64,000 nt of DNA from Xestospongia muta (taxonomy: Eukaryota; Porifera; Demospongiae; Haplosclerida; Petrosiidae). Of the stretch, positions 26,491-36,385 are shown in pieces. The position numbers and the translations under genes were made by a program. The notes under the pieces are model-generated. The model was not told where the DNA came from. It did no database searches and was given only the letters and a program-made list of their open reading frames with translations. The stretch spans positions 2,852,001 through 2,916,000 of the forward strand of contig OY848930.1 in NCBI GenBank assembly GCA_963693285.1. Reading direction: 5' to 3'. Numbering within the stretch: the stretch's first letter is position 1; the number at the start of each line of letters is the position of its first letter.

Positions 26491-27195
26491 TCTCCTCCTA
26501 TTGCCATGGTACCACTTACTGTAGGAACACTAGATCCATTTCCAGCTTGATTCACTTCATCTAAATTTATTGAGGTTGCTCCAATAGTGTCTTTGTATGG
26601 GCATTTACTACTCCAACGATCACCTTTACAATATCGACAGGACACCATTTGAGCTGTGCATTGAGTTTTCTTAATGGATCATCATCCTGATCTAAGGTCT
26701 CTTTATTGGTAGTTAAAGATAAAAAGGCTTCTGCTGTTTGATTCGTGCTGGGATTCACTCCTTTGCCATCTGAAAGAGCATCCCCAAATTTACTCCACTC
26801 CTGCGTCGTGCTACTGATTTTGGCATTCTCTTGATGTTTAAAAAACTTTAGTTATTTTTTTCATTCGACCATTGTCACCTAATTCGTGTCGCGTCACTAT
26901 TTTTCTGTTACCATCAATAATTACTTCGTCTTTCTCCATACGATCAGCCCAACTCGATCCATTATCAAATCCTCCAGACATCTTTGGCTTTGTCGTCCCA
27001 TGTGACAGCGGAAGTATAGACTATTTAGAGTGACGTAAATGTGTTTTCATTCAGTTCTATGGAATCACGTGATCTGTTGGCATACGTACTCTATAATATC
27101 TATGGTCCATACAATCTATGCTGCGCCTCAACCTAGAAAAAAACTCAACCCAAGAGAAATGAACTTGATGATAACTATTGTGCATGCGTAATTTA
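26491..27195 (-). pseudogene. decayed segmental duplicate of EIF3G and its promoter
   Basis: Nearly identical to the N-terminal half of EIF3G, from the ATG at 26981 down to GTMAIGG, including a zinc knuckle with H to R (CRYCKGDRWSSKCPYKDT). The RRM half is gone. Frameshifts lie near 26650, 26800 and 26840. Upstream, 27120-27195 matches 24098-24180 of the parent promoter, including the NRF1-like core and the following TTTAAA. About 120 bp at 27001-27119 has no counterpart in the parent. The shared promoter argues for a DNA-level duplication, not a retrocopy. Confidence 0.88.
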
Positions 27196-27714
27196 AACGT
27201 AAATTTAGTTACGTTCGTTATTGTACGTATTTTGTATATACGTTTTAGTGACTTGGTCAATTCTTTCTTATCTGCTTGCACCTGTTTTGATTCTGTGAAG
27301 AATAAATATTGTCCTGTTGGGGCAGAAATCAAATTTGAGTTTGACATTTGACTTGTGAGCCAAATAACTTACAGAACCTTAAAGAACTGCTGTTAAGAAG
27401 GCAAAGCTGTTTATGTCATATCCATTGTGGTTCATAAATACTGACATAGTTTGTGTTATTATAATGAAGAAAATAGTAATTAAAAGATAACTGGTACCAT
27501 TATAATGCTTGTTGGTATGGTGGAGCTTGATTGTTGAAATTGCTTGGATTTTGATATTATTTTGGTTGTTATAAGGAATCTTCTTTTTGAGAAGATTTGC
27601 CCTAGTATCGTCTTAGTTTTAAGGCCATTTCTTTCATGGTTAATGTGGGTATGGATGAAGTAGTTGATGTGAGAGATTGAAAGTACTACTGTTACATTTG
27701 TAATACATCTTCTT
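27196..27714. other. intergenic, nothing recognised
   Basis: No gene or repeat that I can support; a minus-strand frame at 27057-27347 has no recognisable domain and overlaps the EIF3G duplicate. Confidence 0.4.
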
Positions 27715-27719
27715 GCAAT

Positions 27720-27880
27720 TGTACAGGTACTCTTTTAACCAGAACATGTTTTTGAACTATTACTATAGCTAGACCTCTCACAGTTAATGTATTACTTGTA
27801 GAGATATTAACAGGTAGTTTTCTATCAGTTAAGAAAGCTTGACACCAGTAGTCTCCTAATGTTGTAGCAGTAAATTCTTT
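27720..27880 (-). pseudogene. immunoglobulin-domain exon remnant
   Basis: The minus strand reads EFTATTLGDYWCQAFLTDRK, then LPVNISTSNTLTVRG. This is the F-G strand pattern of an Ig domain (LGDYWCQA, like DxGxYxC) ending in TLTVRG. An in-frame stop lies upstream (LDTN then TAA) and no matching B-strand cysteine is visible, so it is a broken exon. Its orientation is opposite to the Ig/FN3 receptor gene at 29.7 kb. Confidence 0.55.
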
Positions 27881-28822
27881 AAAATATTAGTTTGTATCAA
27901 GTGTAATTCTTTCAGCTACACTTGTTTTCAAACCCTTCTGGTCTTTTATGATCTAATGTTTTGTTCTCATTGTTTCTTTAAAATTAGTGTACTTCATAGA
28001 GTACAGGATGGTATTCTCATCTCACATACTAACCTCAGTCTCCAGTCTTTATCATCAACATTATAAGGACTACAGTTAAGTTATATTGGAGGTTTGTCTC
28101 ATTACCTGGCAACATACAAAGATGGCTGCATATGTAATGTTAGTACTTCATGAAACTTATTTCTTACATTTGATATAATTTACTATTAACTTTACTTTTA
28201 ACACCAACTGCATGTAACAGCCATGACATTAAAAGGATTGTAATGATAAAGTAAATAATAATTACTATAAAATTCACTAAATATATGGATGGTGGTAAAA
28301 ATTTCTTAAATAAGCTCAGAATAGTATATGCATCCCTACATAATAGCCACAATATCAAGGATATAATGTTTTGTCACAAAAGTTGTAGCACAAATTTGAG
28401 GAAAACAGTCCCGTAAGAGGTTAAGTAAAAATTGTTCAACATAGCAGAAAGATGTCTTTAATTTTGGTTTCAGACAATATTGTGTGACTACTATCTAGAC
28501 CGGGGGTGTCCATACTGCCATTCCTATTTTGGGTCGTTTGAGATGTTTTTTATGTTAAGATTTGCTTTGTAGCTAGCTTTTGAGGCTGCTTTTATAGACT
28601 CAGGACTTTGCTTCATAGCTAGCCCAGGATATTGTCTTCAGATTCTTCTTTGATAACATAACTATACACTTTCAAGGTCCTAAAACTTTCCTCTTTTCTT
28701 AGTATCTTTTTTCTTTTCTTGCTGAATTCATGGGTCCAGGATTGCTTTCAAATTTTCCTCTGGGTGTGTGTGTTTATATACATAGTCTTGAATAATGATG
28801 AAAATATGTTATTACATTGTAG
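27881..28822. other. intergenic, nothing recognised
   Basis: Possible remains of other exons of the Ig gene, but every frame I read is interrupted. A hydrophobic minus-strand frame at 28164-28358 is not supported by splice or family evidence. Confidence 0.35.
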
Positions 28823-28974
28823 GTACTGTACTATCTCCTGTTAATCCACTAATTGATACTCTCCTTCATCAAGTTATACCTCAATATGAGAATGTTGAGA
28901 TGATGATCACTAGTACACTGCCTACTACTGAACTAAAGATGAACACGTGTGCATATGGTGTGATAAATAATTAG
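28823..28974 (+). pseudogene. orphan copy of the receptor tail exon
   Basis: After a good acceptor (ttacattgtag) the frame reads a 50-residue tail ending in TAG. It is about 80% identical to the last exon of the Ig/FN3 receptor at 31671-31822. It keeps VIPQYENVEM and AYGVI. No other exon of a receptor is seen directly upstream on the + strand, so it is either a leftover of a tandem paralogue or an alternative last exon. Confidence 0.6.
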
Positions 28975-29718
28975 TGATACATTGTACAGCTGACATTATG
29001 TGATCATGATTAATTTTGAGTCATATATAACTATAAAATCAGCATGGGGTGACCAGAGGAATGTACTGATGATAATATTATCAAAGAAATTTTATGAACT
29101 TTATTCAGGAAGAACTCATTGGACATATCAATAAAATAAATCAACTGGTCACAGTATAATATATGGAGATGACAATCTCTGTCCATAATTGCCTAAATAT
29201 ATTATCATATCACTTACATTCTTTTATTTAATAACCAAACAATACTTACTCCTTGTGAGTTGAGTGACAAAAATATCTCTTGTATATTTGTCGGATTACA
29301 GAGCATGGATGTAAACTGTTATGTTACATATAATTTTATTTTTATGAATTCAATAAAACCACATTATTAATATTATAAACACTTATCTCAAAGGAACAGC
29401 TATGTGTACTCACTCACTTGTTTGACTGCTAATAGCAAAATTCTGCCTTTGTATCAATAAATGTTTAATATAACAGTCATTTTGTATGTTATATTGTTAA
29501 CTATTTTTAATATATTCGATTCAAGCAACACTTAATTTATCAATTATATTATACATATTAATAGCAATTGATAAAATATGTCATATAATTTAATAAATAA
29601 AATATATTCTACACAAACTATTATGTCAACTTTTAATATAATATACTATATTACTAATGGTATCATCTTGTTATTATAATATATAGTGATGTAATAATGA
29701 TGTAATGATAAACTCAGT
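28975..29718. other. AT-rich intergenic and probable promoter of the receptor gene
   Basis: Very AT-rich, with many TA-rich runs. No coding signal seen. It includes the region just upstream of the receptor ATG at 29719. Confidence 0.4.
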
Positions 29719-31822
29719 ATGGATTTAGTGAAGACAACATGGCTACTATTGATAGTGTTAATATTTAAATGTACAGGTATGATTATATTATATTAATAAA
29801 TAAGGTACTATTTAATTATTTCACAGCTATTCAATTGAAATTTACTCCATCTCCTAACATTGGAGTCTATCAACTAGCACATTATCAATGTTCAGTGGAT
29901 CATACTGGTGTAACTGTTACTTGGTTTGTTAATGGAACCGGCTCTGCTAATAATGACATTATTCAACTTGGTATTGTTACAAATGGAGAAGGATCACAAT
30001 GGTCTAATCTTACCATACCTGGTTACCCTCAATATAATAATACAGTAGTGACATGTAATGCCTTTGGAACTGTGAATGGTAGTAGTTATTTTAACTTTAA
30101 TGAATCTACTCTGAGAATACAAGGTAACACACTCTCTGATATATGTCATTATATCTCCTCTCATTAGGTGAACTAGCTGCTATCAAGAACTTGATATGTC
30201 ATGTACAAAGTCAGTATATAAACTGTTCCTGGTCTCCTCCCTTCTCTCTTGTACCCATACATGATTATATCATCAATGTTGTTTTTCAAGGAGAAGTAGT
30301 TACACAGAACACTACATCTTCTACAACATGGCAGTACTGTCCCAGTCAATTTGGTACATATACAATTAGTATAGCTGGTAACAACTCAGCTGGAAAAGGA
30401 ATGATAAGTACTACATCACTAGATGTACCAAGAGGTATTATCACTATGGTTACTAATATACAATTTATTACTTTGATTTTAGTTAATATAAGTAATTTAA
30501 CAACCACCTTTATCAGATCAGTTAATAGTTGGATACTAAATGTAACAATACATGATTTGGTAAGTTACATTATGATATTTCTAGATACCTCATGTTTGTG
30601 ATATTAGAAACTTCAACAATGTCCATATACGTTGGAGTCAGCTCAACTAAATGTTGTTATATCCAATGAATATAATTCTTCTATATTTTTAAATAACCCA
30701 ATAATTATAACTGATGAAGGAGTTATAGTTGCTACCGTCTATATTACAAATATAACTGAGAATAAAATATGGAAGACGATAATGACTTTATCATTGCCAA
30801 GTGGAGTTGTTATTGATGTAACAGATTCAATGGTACTTAGTAAGTACATTATAAATGACTTACAAATATTTTCTCATTCATTAGGTACATATGATATTAC
30901 TGAAGCCAACCTATATAGTGACCTAAGTAATATTGGTAGAATATGTTATAGTTGTCATTTTATAACAGGAGCTATTGTTAAAGGTTGTCTTATTTCATTA
31001 ACCTCCTCTACCTATACTTCTAACATATCACTGATGTGTTCACCAGTATGTACTAGTACAGTAATTGGATGTACATATGATATACCTACTGGTGTATATA
31101 ATATATATGTATATGATATTAAAGAAGAGGGTACAATTTTAGATCACTGGGCAATATCATCTATCAATATCACTATTACTGGATTGGAACCGACTTACAC
31201 ATCTCTTGAAATGACTAACTCTATATCCAAATGTCCTGTTTCCATGGTTACTATTACTACAGGACCTTTGACCAGTTAGTGACCATTAGTGCATTTGTTA
31301 TCATTATTATAATATTATCTCTGTGTATATTATATAGATGATACACAAGTAAATAAAGTGTTTATAAAAGCTGCTGGTATATTAGGAGGTAATGAACATG
31401 ACAATAATGTATAGACTCGTAGTCATATAATTATCAGTTAGTAAATAGTTGACTCTCACAAAGAAAATTGCTGTCATATGATTATATTATTATGTATACT
31501 GTATAATGTATTATTATAATATACAGGTAGTCTAGTGGGTGTGTCAGTTCTAATACTAGTATGTACTGTACTAGTACATATATTGATATGTTGGACAAGA
31601 AGAACTAAGTCATTGAAACAAGGTAATACTAACAGTGGGAATTGTTTGTAAATGGTGTTATCCATTGTAGGTACTGTGCCATCTCCGGTTAATCCACTAA
31701 CTGATACTATTCCTCATCAAGTCATACCTCAATATGAGAATGTTGAGATGATCACGAGTACGTTACCTACTACTGAACTAGAGATGAACGTATGCACTGC
31801 ATATGGTGTGATAAAACATTAA
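29719..31822 (+). CDS. single-pass Ig/fibronectin-III-type transmembrane receptor
   Basis: Exons at about 29719-29776, 29827-30124, 30169-30436, 30482-30558, 30608-30840, 30885-31273, 31338-31391, 31527-31622 and 31671-31822. A signal peptide (MDLVKTTWLLLIVLIFKCT) is followed by an Ig-like domain (HYQCSVDHTGVTVTWFVNGT to VVTCNAFGTVNGSS). Next is an FN3-like domain (LICHVQSQYINCSWSPPFSL to TYTISIAGNNSAG), then Cys-rich extracellular sequence with many N-glycosylation sites. The membrane segment is LVGVSVLILVCTVLVHILIC with a basic stop-transfer (WTRRTK). The roughly 50-residue tail has QYENVEM (YxN, Grb2-SH2-like) and TAYGVI. No kinase or phosphatase domain is present. It is probably a sponge lineage-specific adhesion or recognition receptor; ligand unknown. 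Exon borders in the middle are approximate. Confidence 0.72.
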
Positions 31823-32565
31823 AGAAACATATACTCTAGTTGATTTTTGACTGTATAAAGTTTTTATATAATCACTGAGATTTCTCAAAGAAATTTGGTA
31901 GAATAAATGACCTATGACCTAATGTATATAATTTATTGTTTCAAAATAATATTACTCTTGTAGTTTATATAAGACATCTGGTAATATCTATAATCATTAG
32001 TGTACACTATATTGGATGGTTGTGGTTACTATATAGTGGTGATCGATATGATGATAGGTCTACTGATTCTACTATTAACTTACAGTTGGTATATAATACC
32101 TTTTATACCTTGTGTTACCAGTAAGTACAATATAATTTTAGGTTAATACTGACATTATTTTATAGGTATCTTCACTATTGTACCAGGGACATAATATGTT
32201 TACCTCAATCATTTTATTATAACACATATTGTAATTAATGTATTCTGGATAGTACTAGGAGAATATATTGGAACATTATATAAACTACTACCATTAAAAT
32301 AAGGCCAATGTTTGTTACCCACTGGTACAAAATATGTCAAAGATCTAAAATTGGGGATGTTGCCTGATGACTTGCTACTCCATTATAGCTAGGACTACTA
32401 GTAAAATAAAGACAAACATTTGAGCTATTACGTTGATTAGAGTTAAATGAGATAGTTGTATATCATTGTTAATAATATTATAAATAATATAATACTAATA
32501 TAATAATAATATTATAAAGATATGGTCCAACATGAGAATACCTTGATTTAGTGGATTGAAAACTC
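31823..32565. other. AT-rich intergenic, nothing recognised
   Basis: Contains AT-only runs near 32470-32520. A 62-codon hydrophobic frame at 31936-32124 has no splice or family support. Confidence 0.4.
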
Positions 32566-32567
32566 CA

Positions 32568-32603
32568 AACACTAAACCCTAAACCCTAAACCCTAACCCT
32601 AAC
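32568..32603. repeat. short interstitial telomere-like repeat
   Basis: A run of CCCTAAA units passes into CCCTAA units (ccctaaaccctaaccctaac). It is followed by two copies of the 18-bp palindrome GCATTTTGTGCAAAATGC (about 32604-32621 and 32644-32661). The metazoan telomere unit is TTAGGG, so the seven-base form is either a variant or coincidental tract drift. Confidence 0.75.
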
Positions 32604-32689
32604 GCATTTTGTGCAAAATGCAAAAGGTTTAGTTAAACCCTAATGCATTTTGTGCAAAATGCAAAAATTTTAGTTAAGCCATAACATGG

Positions 32690-33490
32690 ATCTTACAAAG
32701 GGTAAAACCATGAATGTCCCCAATGGTCCACCGTTGGCATATTGCAACAGTGCCCTCTTGGATGTCACAAGGGTCCCCCCTTTGATGTTAACAAGCTTCC
32801 CCCCTGTACCGTTCACAAGGGTTTCCTCTTGGCCAATCATAAGGGTCACCCCTTGGCCAATTGCAAGGGTCCATCATTGGCATATTGCAACAGTACCCCC
32901 TTGGATGTTCCCAATGTTCCCCCCTTGGCCTATTGCAATGGTCCCCCTCGGGCGTTCACAAGTGTCACCCCTTGGCCAAGTCAAGGGTCCTCCCTTGGTC
33001 GTTCAAAAGGGTCCCCTCTTGGTCGTTCACAATGGTCCCCCCTTGGCTGTTCCCAAGGGTCCCCCTTGACCATTCACAAGGGTCCCTTCCTTGGATGTTC
33101 ACAAGGGTTCCCCCTTGGCCAATTACAAGGGTCACATCTTGGCCAATTGCAAGGGTCCCCTCTTGGTTGTTCGAAAGGGTCCCCCATTGGCATATTGCAA
33201 TGGTCTCCCCTTGGATGTTCCCAATGTTCCCCCCTTGACCATTCATAAGGATCCCCCCTTGGCCTATTGCAAAGGTTGCCCCTTGGCCTATTGCAAAGGT
33301 CCCCCCTTAGATGTTCATAAATCACAAGTGTGAACCCTTGGCCAATTCCAAGGGTCCCCCCTTGGTCATTCACAAGGGTACTACTCCCTTGGTCGTTCAC
33401 AAGGCCCCCCCTTGGTTGTTCACAAGGGTCCCCACTTGCCTATTGCAATGGTACCCCCTTGGCCATTCACAAGAGTCCCCTTTTGTGACG
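32690..33490. repeat. GC-rich minisatellite, unit about 28-30 bp
   Basis: Degenerate tandem copies of a unit like CCCCCCTTGGCCATTCACAAGGGT with variable middles (attgcaa, gttcaca, ttcccaa). The unit lacks stops in several frames, which creates long Pro/Gly-rich pseudo-frames on both strands. It is much more GC-rich than its surroundings. Confidence 0.9.
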
Positions 33491-33582
33491 AAAATGATGG
33501 CCAAAACCAAGGGGGAGACACTTTCTGATGGAGTAGATTACAAAACCCAAGGTTGGACCATATGTGACAAAAACGATGGCCA

Positions 33583-34233
33583 AACCACGTATAGCCTATT
33601 ATTACGTATAGCCTACATCTACTCTATTATTATGTTTAGCATACTATTACGTGTAGCTTATTATTATGTGTAGCCTATTATTAGGTGTAGACTATTATTA
33701 CGTGTAGCCTATTATTATGTGTAGCCTACATCTACTCTATTATTACGTGCAGCCTATTATTATTATGTGTAGCTCTTGTTACATGTAGCCTATTATCACT
33801 TGTAGCCTACATCTACTCTATTATTATGTGTAGCCTAACATTACACATAGCTTATTATTATGTGTAGCCTATTATTACATGTAGCCTACATCTACTCTAT
33901 TATTATGTGTAGCCTAACGTTACATGTAGCTTAGTATTATGTGTAGCCTATTATTACATGTAGCCTACATCTACTCTATTATTACATGTAGCTCATTATT
34001 ACGTGTAGCCTATTATTACGTGTAGCCTACATATCCACTCTATTATTACATGTAGCCTATTATTACGTGTAGCCTAAATCTACTCTATTGTTATGTGTAG
34101 CTCATTATTACGTGTAGCCTATTCTTACGTGTAGCCTACATCTACTCTATTATTACGTGTAGCCTACATCTACTCTATTATTAAGTGTAGCCTATTATTA
34201 CATGTAGCCTACATCTACTCTATTATTACGTGT
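33583..34233. repeat. AT-rich satellite array of TATTATTACGTGTAGCC-type units
   Basis: About 30 imperfect copies of a 17-bp unit (tattattacgtgtagcc) alternate with cctacatctactc to make a higher-order unit of 45-60 bp. It directly follows the GC-rich minisatellite and directly precedes the fibrinogen relic. Confidence 0.9.
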
Positions 34234-34234
34234 T

Positions 34235-34660
34235 GCCAAAGCACAAGCCGTAAGTGCCTGGATATCTTTTGCTAAAGCTAACAAAACCTTCCTTATAGTC
34301 AAGCCAGTTATGATAAAAACCAACAGATCCATCTTGTCACCTCTGAAAGACAGCTCCATCCACCACTATCAGTCTCCATATCACAGTAAACGTAGTAGAT
34401 TGTAAACTTACAGAGATAATATAACTATACCTGAAAAGGAGCTCTTCCATCAAGATTGATAGGATACACATCACTCTTATTAACACCAGCTTTAAACCAT
34501 TCCTTACAGTCATGAGCTATAGGATGTACTAATGACACCATAATGATATAATTGATAAATTATACTCTTACCTGATTTTGCCCTCTCATTAACACTGTCA
34601 TAGAAGACATTACAACAACCACAGCAAGTTTCAACAAAAGTGGTAAAGTACATCAGAGTT
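34235..34660 (-). pseudogene. broken fibrinogen-related domain gene
   Basis: Minus-strand exons read HDCKEWFKAGVNKSDVYPIN then LDGRAPFQ (about 34432-34545), with a donor at the end. The next exon reads GGWSC, a 1-base shift, FQR, a TGA, then QDGSVGFYHNWLDYKEGFVS and YPGTYGLCFGN (about 34235-34370). This is the start of a fibrinogen C-terminal domain (C-K, SDVYxI, PFQ, GGW, FQRR.DGSV.FYRNW.DYK.GFG). The frameshift and the stop where W or R is usual mark it as decayed. The array at 33.6-34.2 kb cuts off the rest. Confidence 0.72.
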
Positions 34661-35309
34661 ATATTATTGCAAACAAGAGGAGGGACACTGAGTTATAGTT
34701 CATGGAAGCTAAGTATCAAGTCCTGAAGTAAATTAAATAAATGTTACCTTTCTTTTATGAGTTGTTAGGAAATCATTCTATCCCTTTTATAGTTTAGTAA
34801 CTTATCTCCTTCCAGGACAATTACTCTCCTTATATTTTCTGTCAACAACAGCAACCTATAAATCAATAAATGGGAATATGTCAATAATTTTTTGCTGATG
34901 TTCCATTTATATACATAACATATGTTGAATATACAAACATTGTAATAACCAAAGGAGTCGGACTAACTGTAAACATGATGAAAGAAAATGCTTAAGCTTA
35001 CAAATGTTACAATATTAATAAACCCCAAGTTGTAACTGTTGAGTGGTAGATCAATATCATATAGCTGTAATAGATGTAATAGTAAGAGAATGAGAGGTCT
35101 TAGACAGTACAGGTGATAGTGGATTTAGAATGAGCTGAAATTTCATCTAATTGTACAATAAATCTAGTCATACATAAACAATATACATGTTTGATAGTTT
35201 ATATAATCTGTATGAAAAACTATTGAATCACCTGACTTGGTAAATATAGAAGCCAGAAAGAATGTTGAATGTTGTACTTCCTAATAGATGGAATCATCAA
35301 ATATTGTTA
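34661..35309. other. intergenic, nothing recognised
   Basis: AT-rich with no supported frame or repeat. Confidence 0.4.
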
Positions 35310-35490
35310 CTATATAGCTAAATCAGGCAAAATTAAACCACCCAACAACTATCAACTCATCTCATTACTTACAATTCTCAACAAACTAGTTGAATAATAC
35401 CCATACCAACTAATTTTAGCTCGTGTATCCTCTGATCCCTCTGTTCACTTATCAAGTTGTCAATAGGGCTTCACTGAAGGAAAAGGGACT
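35310..35490 (+). mobile_element. LINE reverse-transcriptase relic
   Basis: The + strand reads GKIKPPNNYQLISLLTILNK, LVE, a stop, then PYQLILARVSSD and GFTEGKGT. This is the N-terminal finger of non-LTR reverse transcriptases (PxNYRPISLLxxxxKLLE ... QxGFRxGxST). Two stops interrupt it and neither the YADD motif nor an endonuclease is visible nearby. Confidence 0.65.
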
Positions 35491-36160
35491 GTACTTTACA
35501 ATTTGATATTGCTGATTTATTTTTACTTTTAGGAATTAGCATAACAAATGAAGTTTTCCGCTCTTCAGCATATCCAAGTAATTGAGTGTGACATAAAAGA
35601 GAAAACCAATAAAAAACTGCTCTATTTAAAAATGACTTAGTGTTGATCTTGTTGCATTGTTTGCACTAGAAAAGTCACAAGAATCTAGCATCATGAGTAT
35701 ATCAAAAATTTAATATAACTTTATAAGCAGCTTCAACTCTTTCTCAAGGTATATTATTATTTTATGATTTCAAATAATGTTGGTTGATGCTATCCCTTCA
35801 TGTAGTCCATACGGTATGAAATAGGTAATTGGCATCACCCACTCTTTTCATCCTCTAATAAATCTACCAAAAGAATCATTTCACCAATTCCAAACATCAC
35901 AGCAACATTGTAACTATTAGTTTTTGTAGCTTGGTGATTTCATAATGTTGTTTACAATGTCACACTATACCTGGTATGGTTGAAACTTTTGTCATCCAAG
36001 CTAGGTACAATTTTGTAGCTATTTTTGCTTAAACTCAATGTGTTGATTGTTGAAGCAATGTCCAGTTAGTCCATAAGCCTCAAACAATTGGTAAAATGAA
36101 ATGTAAGGAAAAATGTATTGAATAGAATTGTGCATTACCAACACAAATCCATTGATTTTA
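35491..36160. other. intergenic, nothing recognised
   Basis: AT-rich, interrupted in all frames; may contain further LINE decay. Confidence 0.35.
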
Positions 36161-36164
36161 CAAT

Positions 36165-36340
36165 GAATGTATTGTAAATTATACAATGTCTTTATACTGT
36201 GTAAATTTGTAAGTAAATGTGTTGTAAATTATACAATGTTGTTGTATTAACATTGTAAATTATACAATGTTGTTGTATTAACATTGTAAATTATACAATG
36301 TTGTTGTATTAACGTTGTAAATTATACAATTAATACTATT
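36165..36340. repeat. 31-bp tandem repeat
   Basis: Copies of ATTGTAAATTATACAATGTTG with a TTGTATTAAC linker, the last three nearly perfect (36221-36330). The core TTGTAAATTATACAA is almost palindromic, so each unit could form a small hairpin. Confidence 0.85.
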
Positions 36341-36385
36341 TTTTGACATATAATATAACAACTTAAATATTCATCAATTCTCTTG

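Noticed and set aside
28164..28358. Hydrophobic 64-codon minus-strand frame, possible membrane exon of the Ig relic
   Set aside because: It lies on the wrong side of the Ig exon for that strand, and it has no splice signals or family match.
31936..32124. 62-codon frame after the receptor gene
   Set aside because: Low-complexity hydrophobic translation of AT-rich DNA; no acceptor, no link to the receptor, whose stop is at 31822.
32686..33673. Several long Pro/Gly-rich open frames on both strands
   Set aside because: They follow the minisatellite unit, which has few stops in any frame; no start context, splice signal or domain.
33583..34233. Regularly spaced repeats that look CRISPR-like at first sight
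   Set aside because: Units are imperfect and contiguous, without unique spacers, and the genome is animal.
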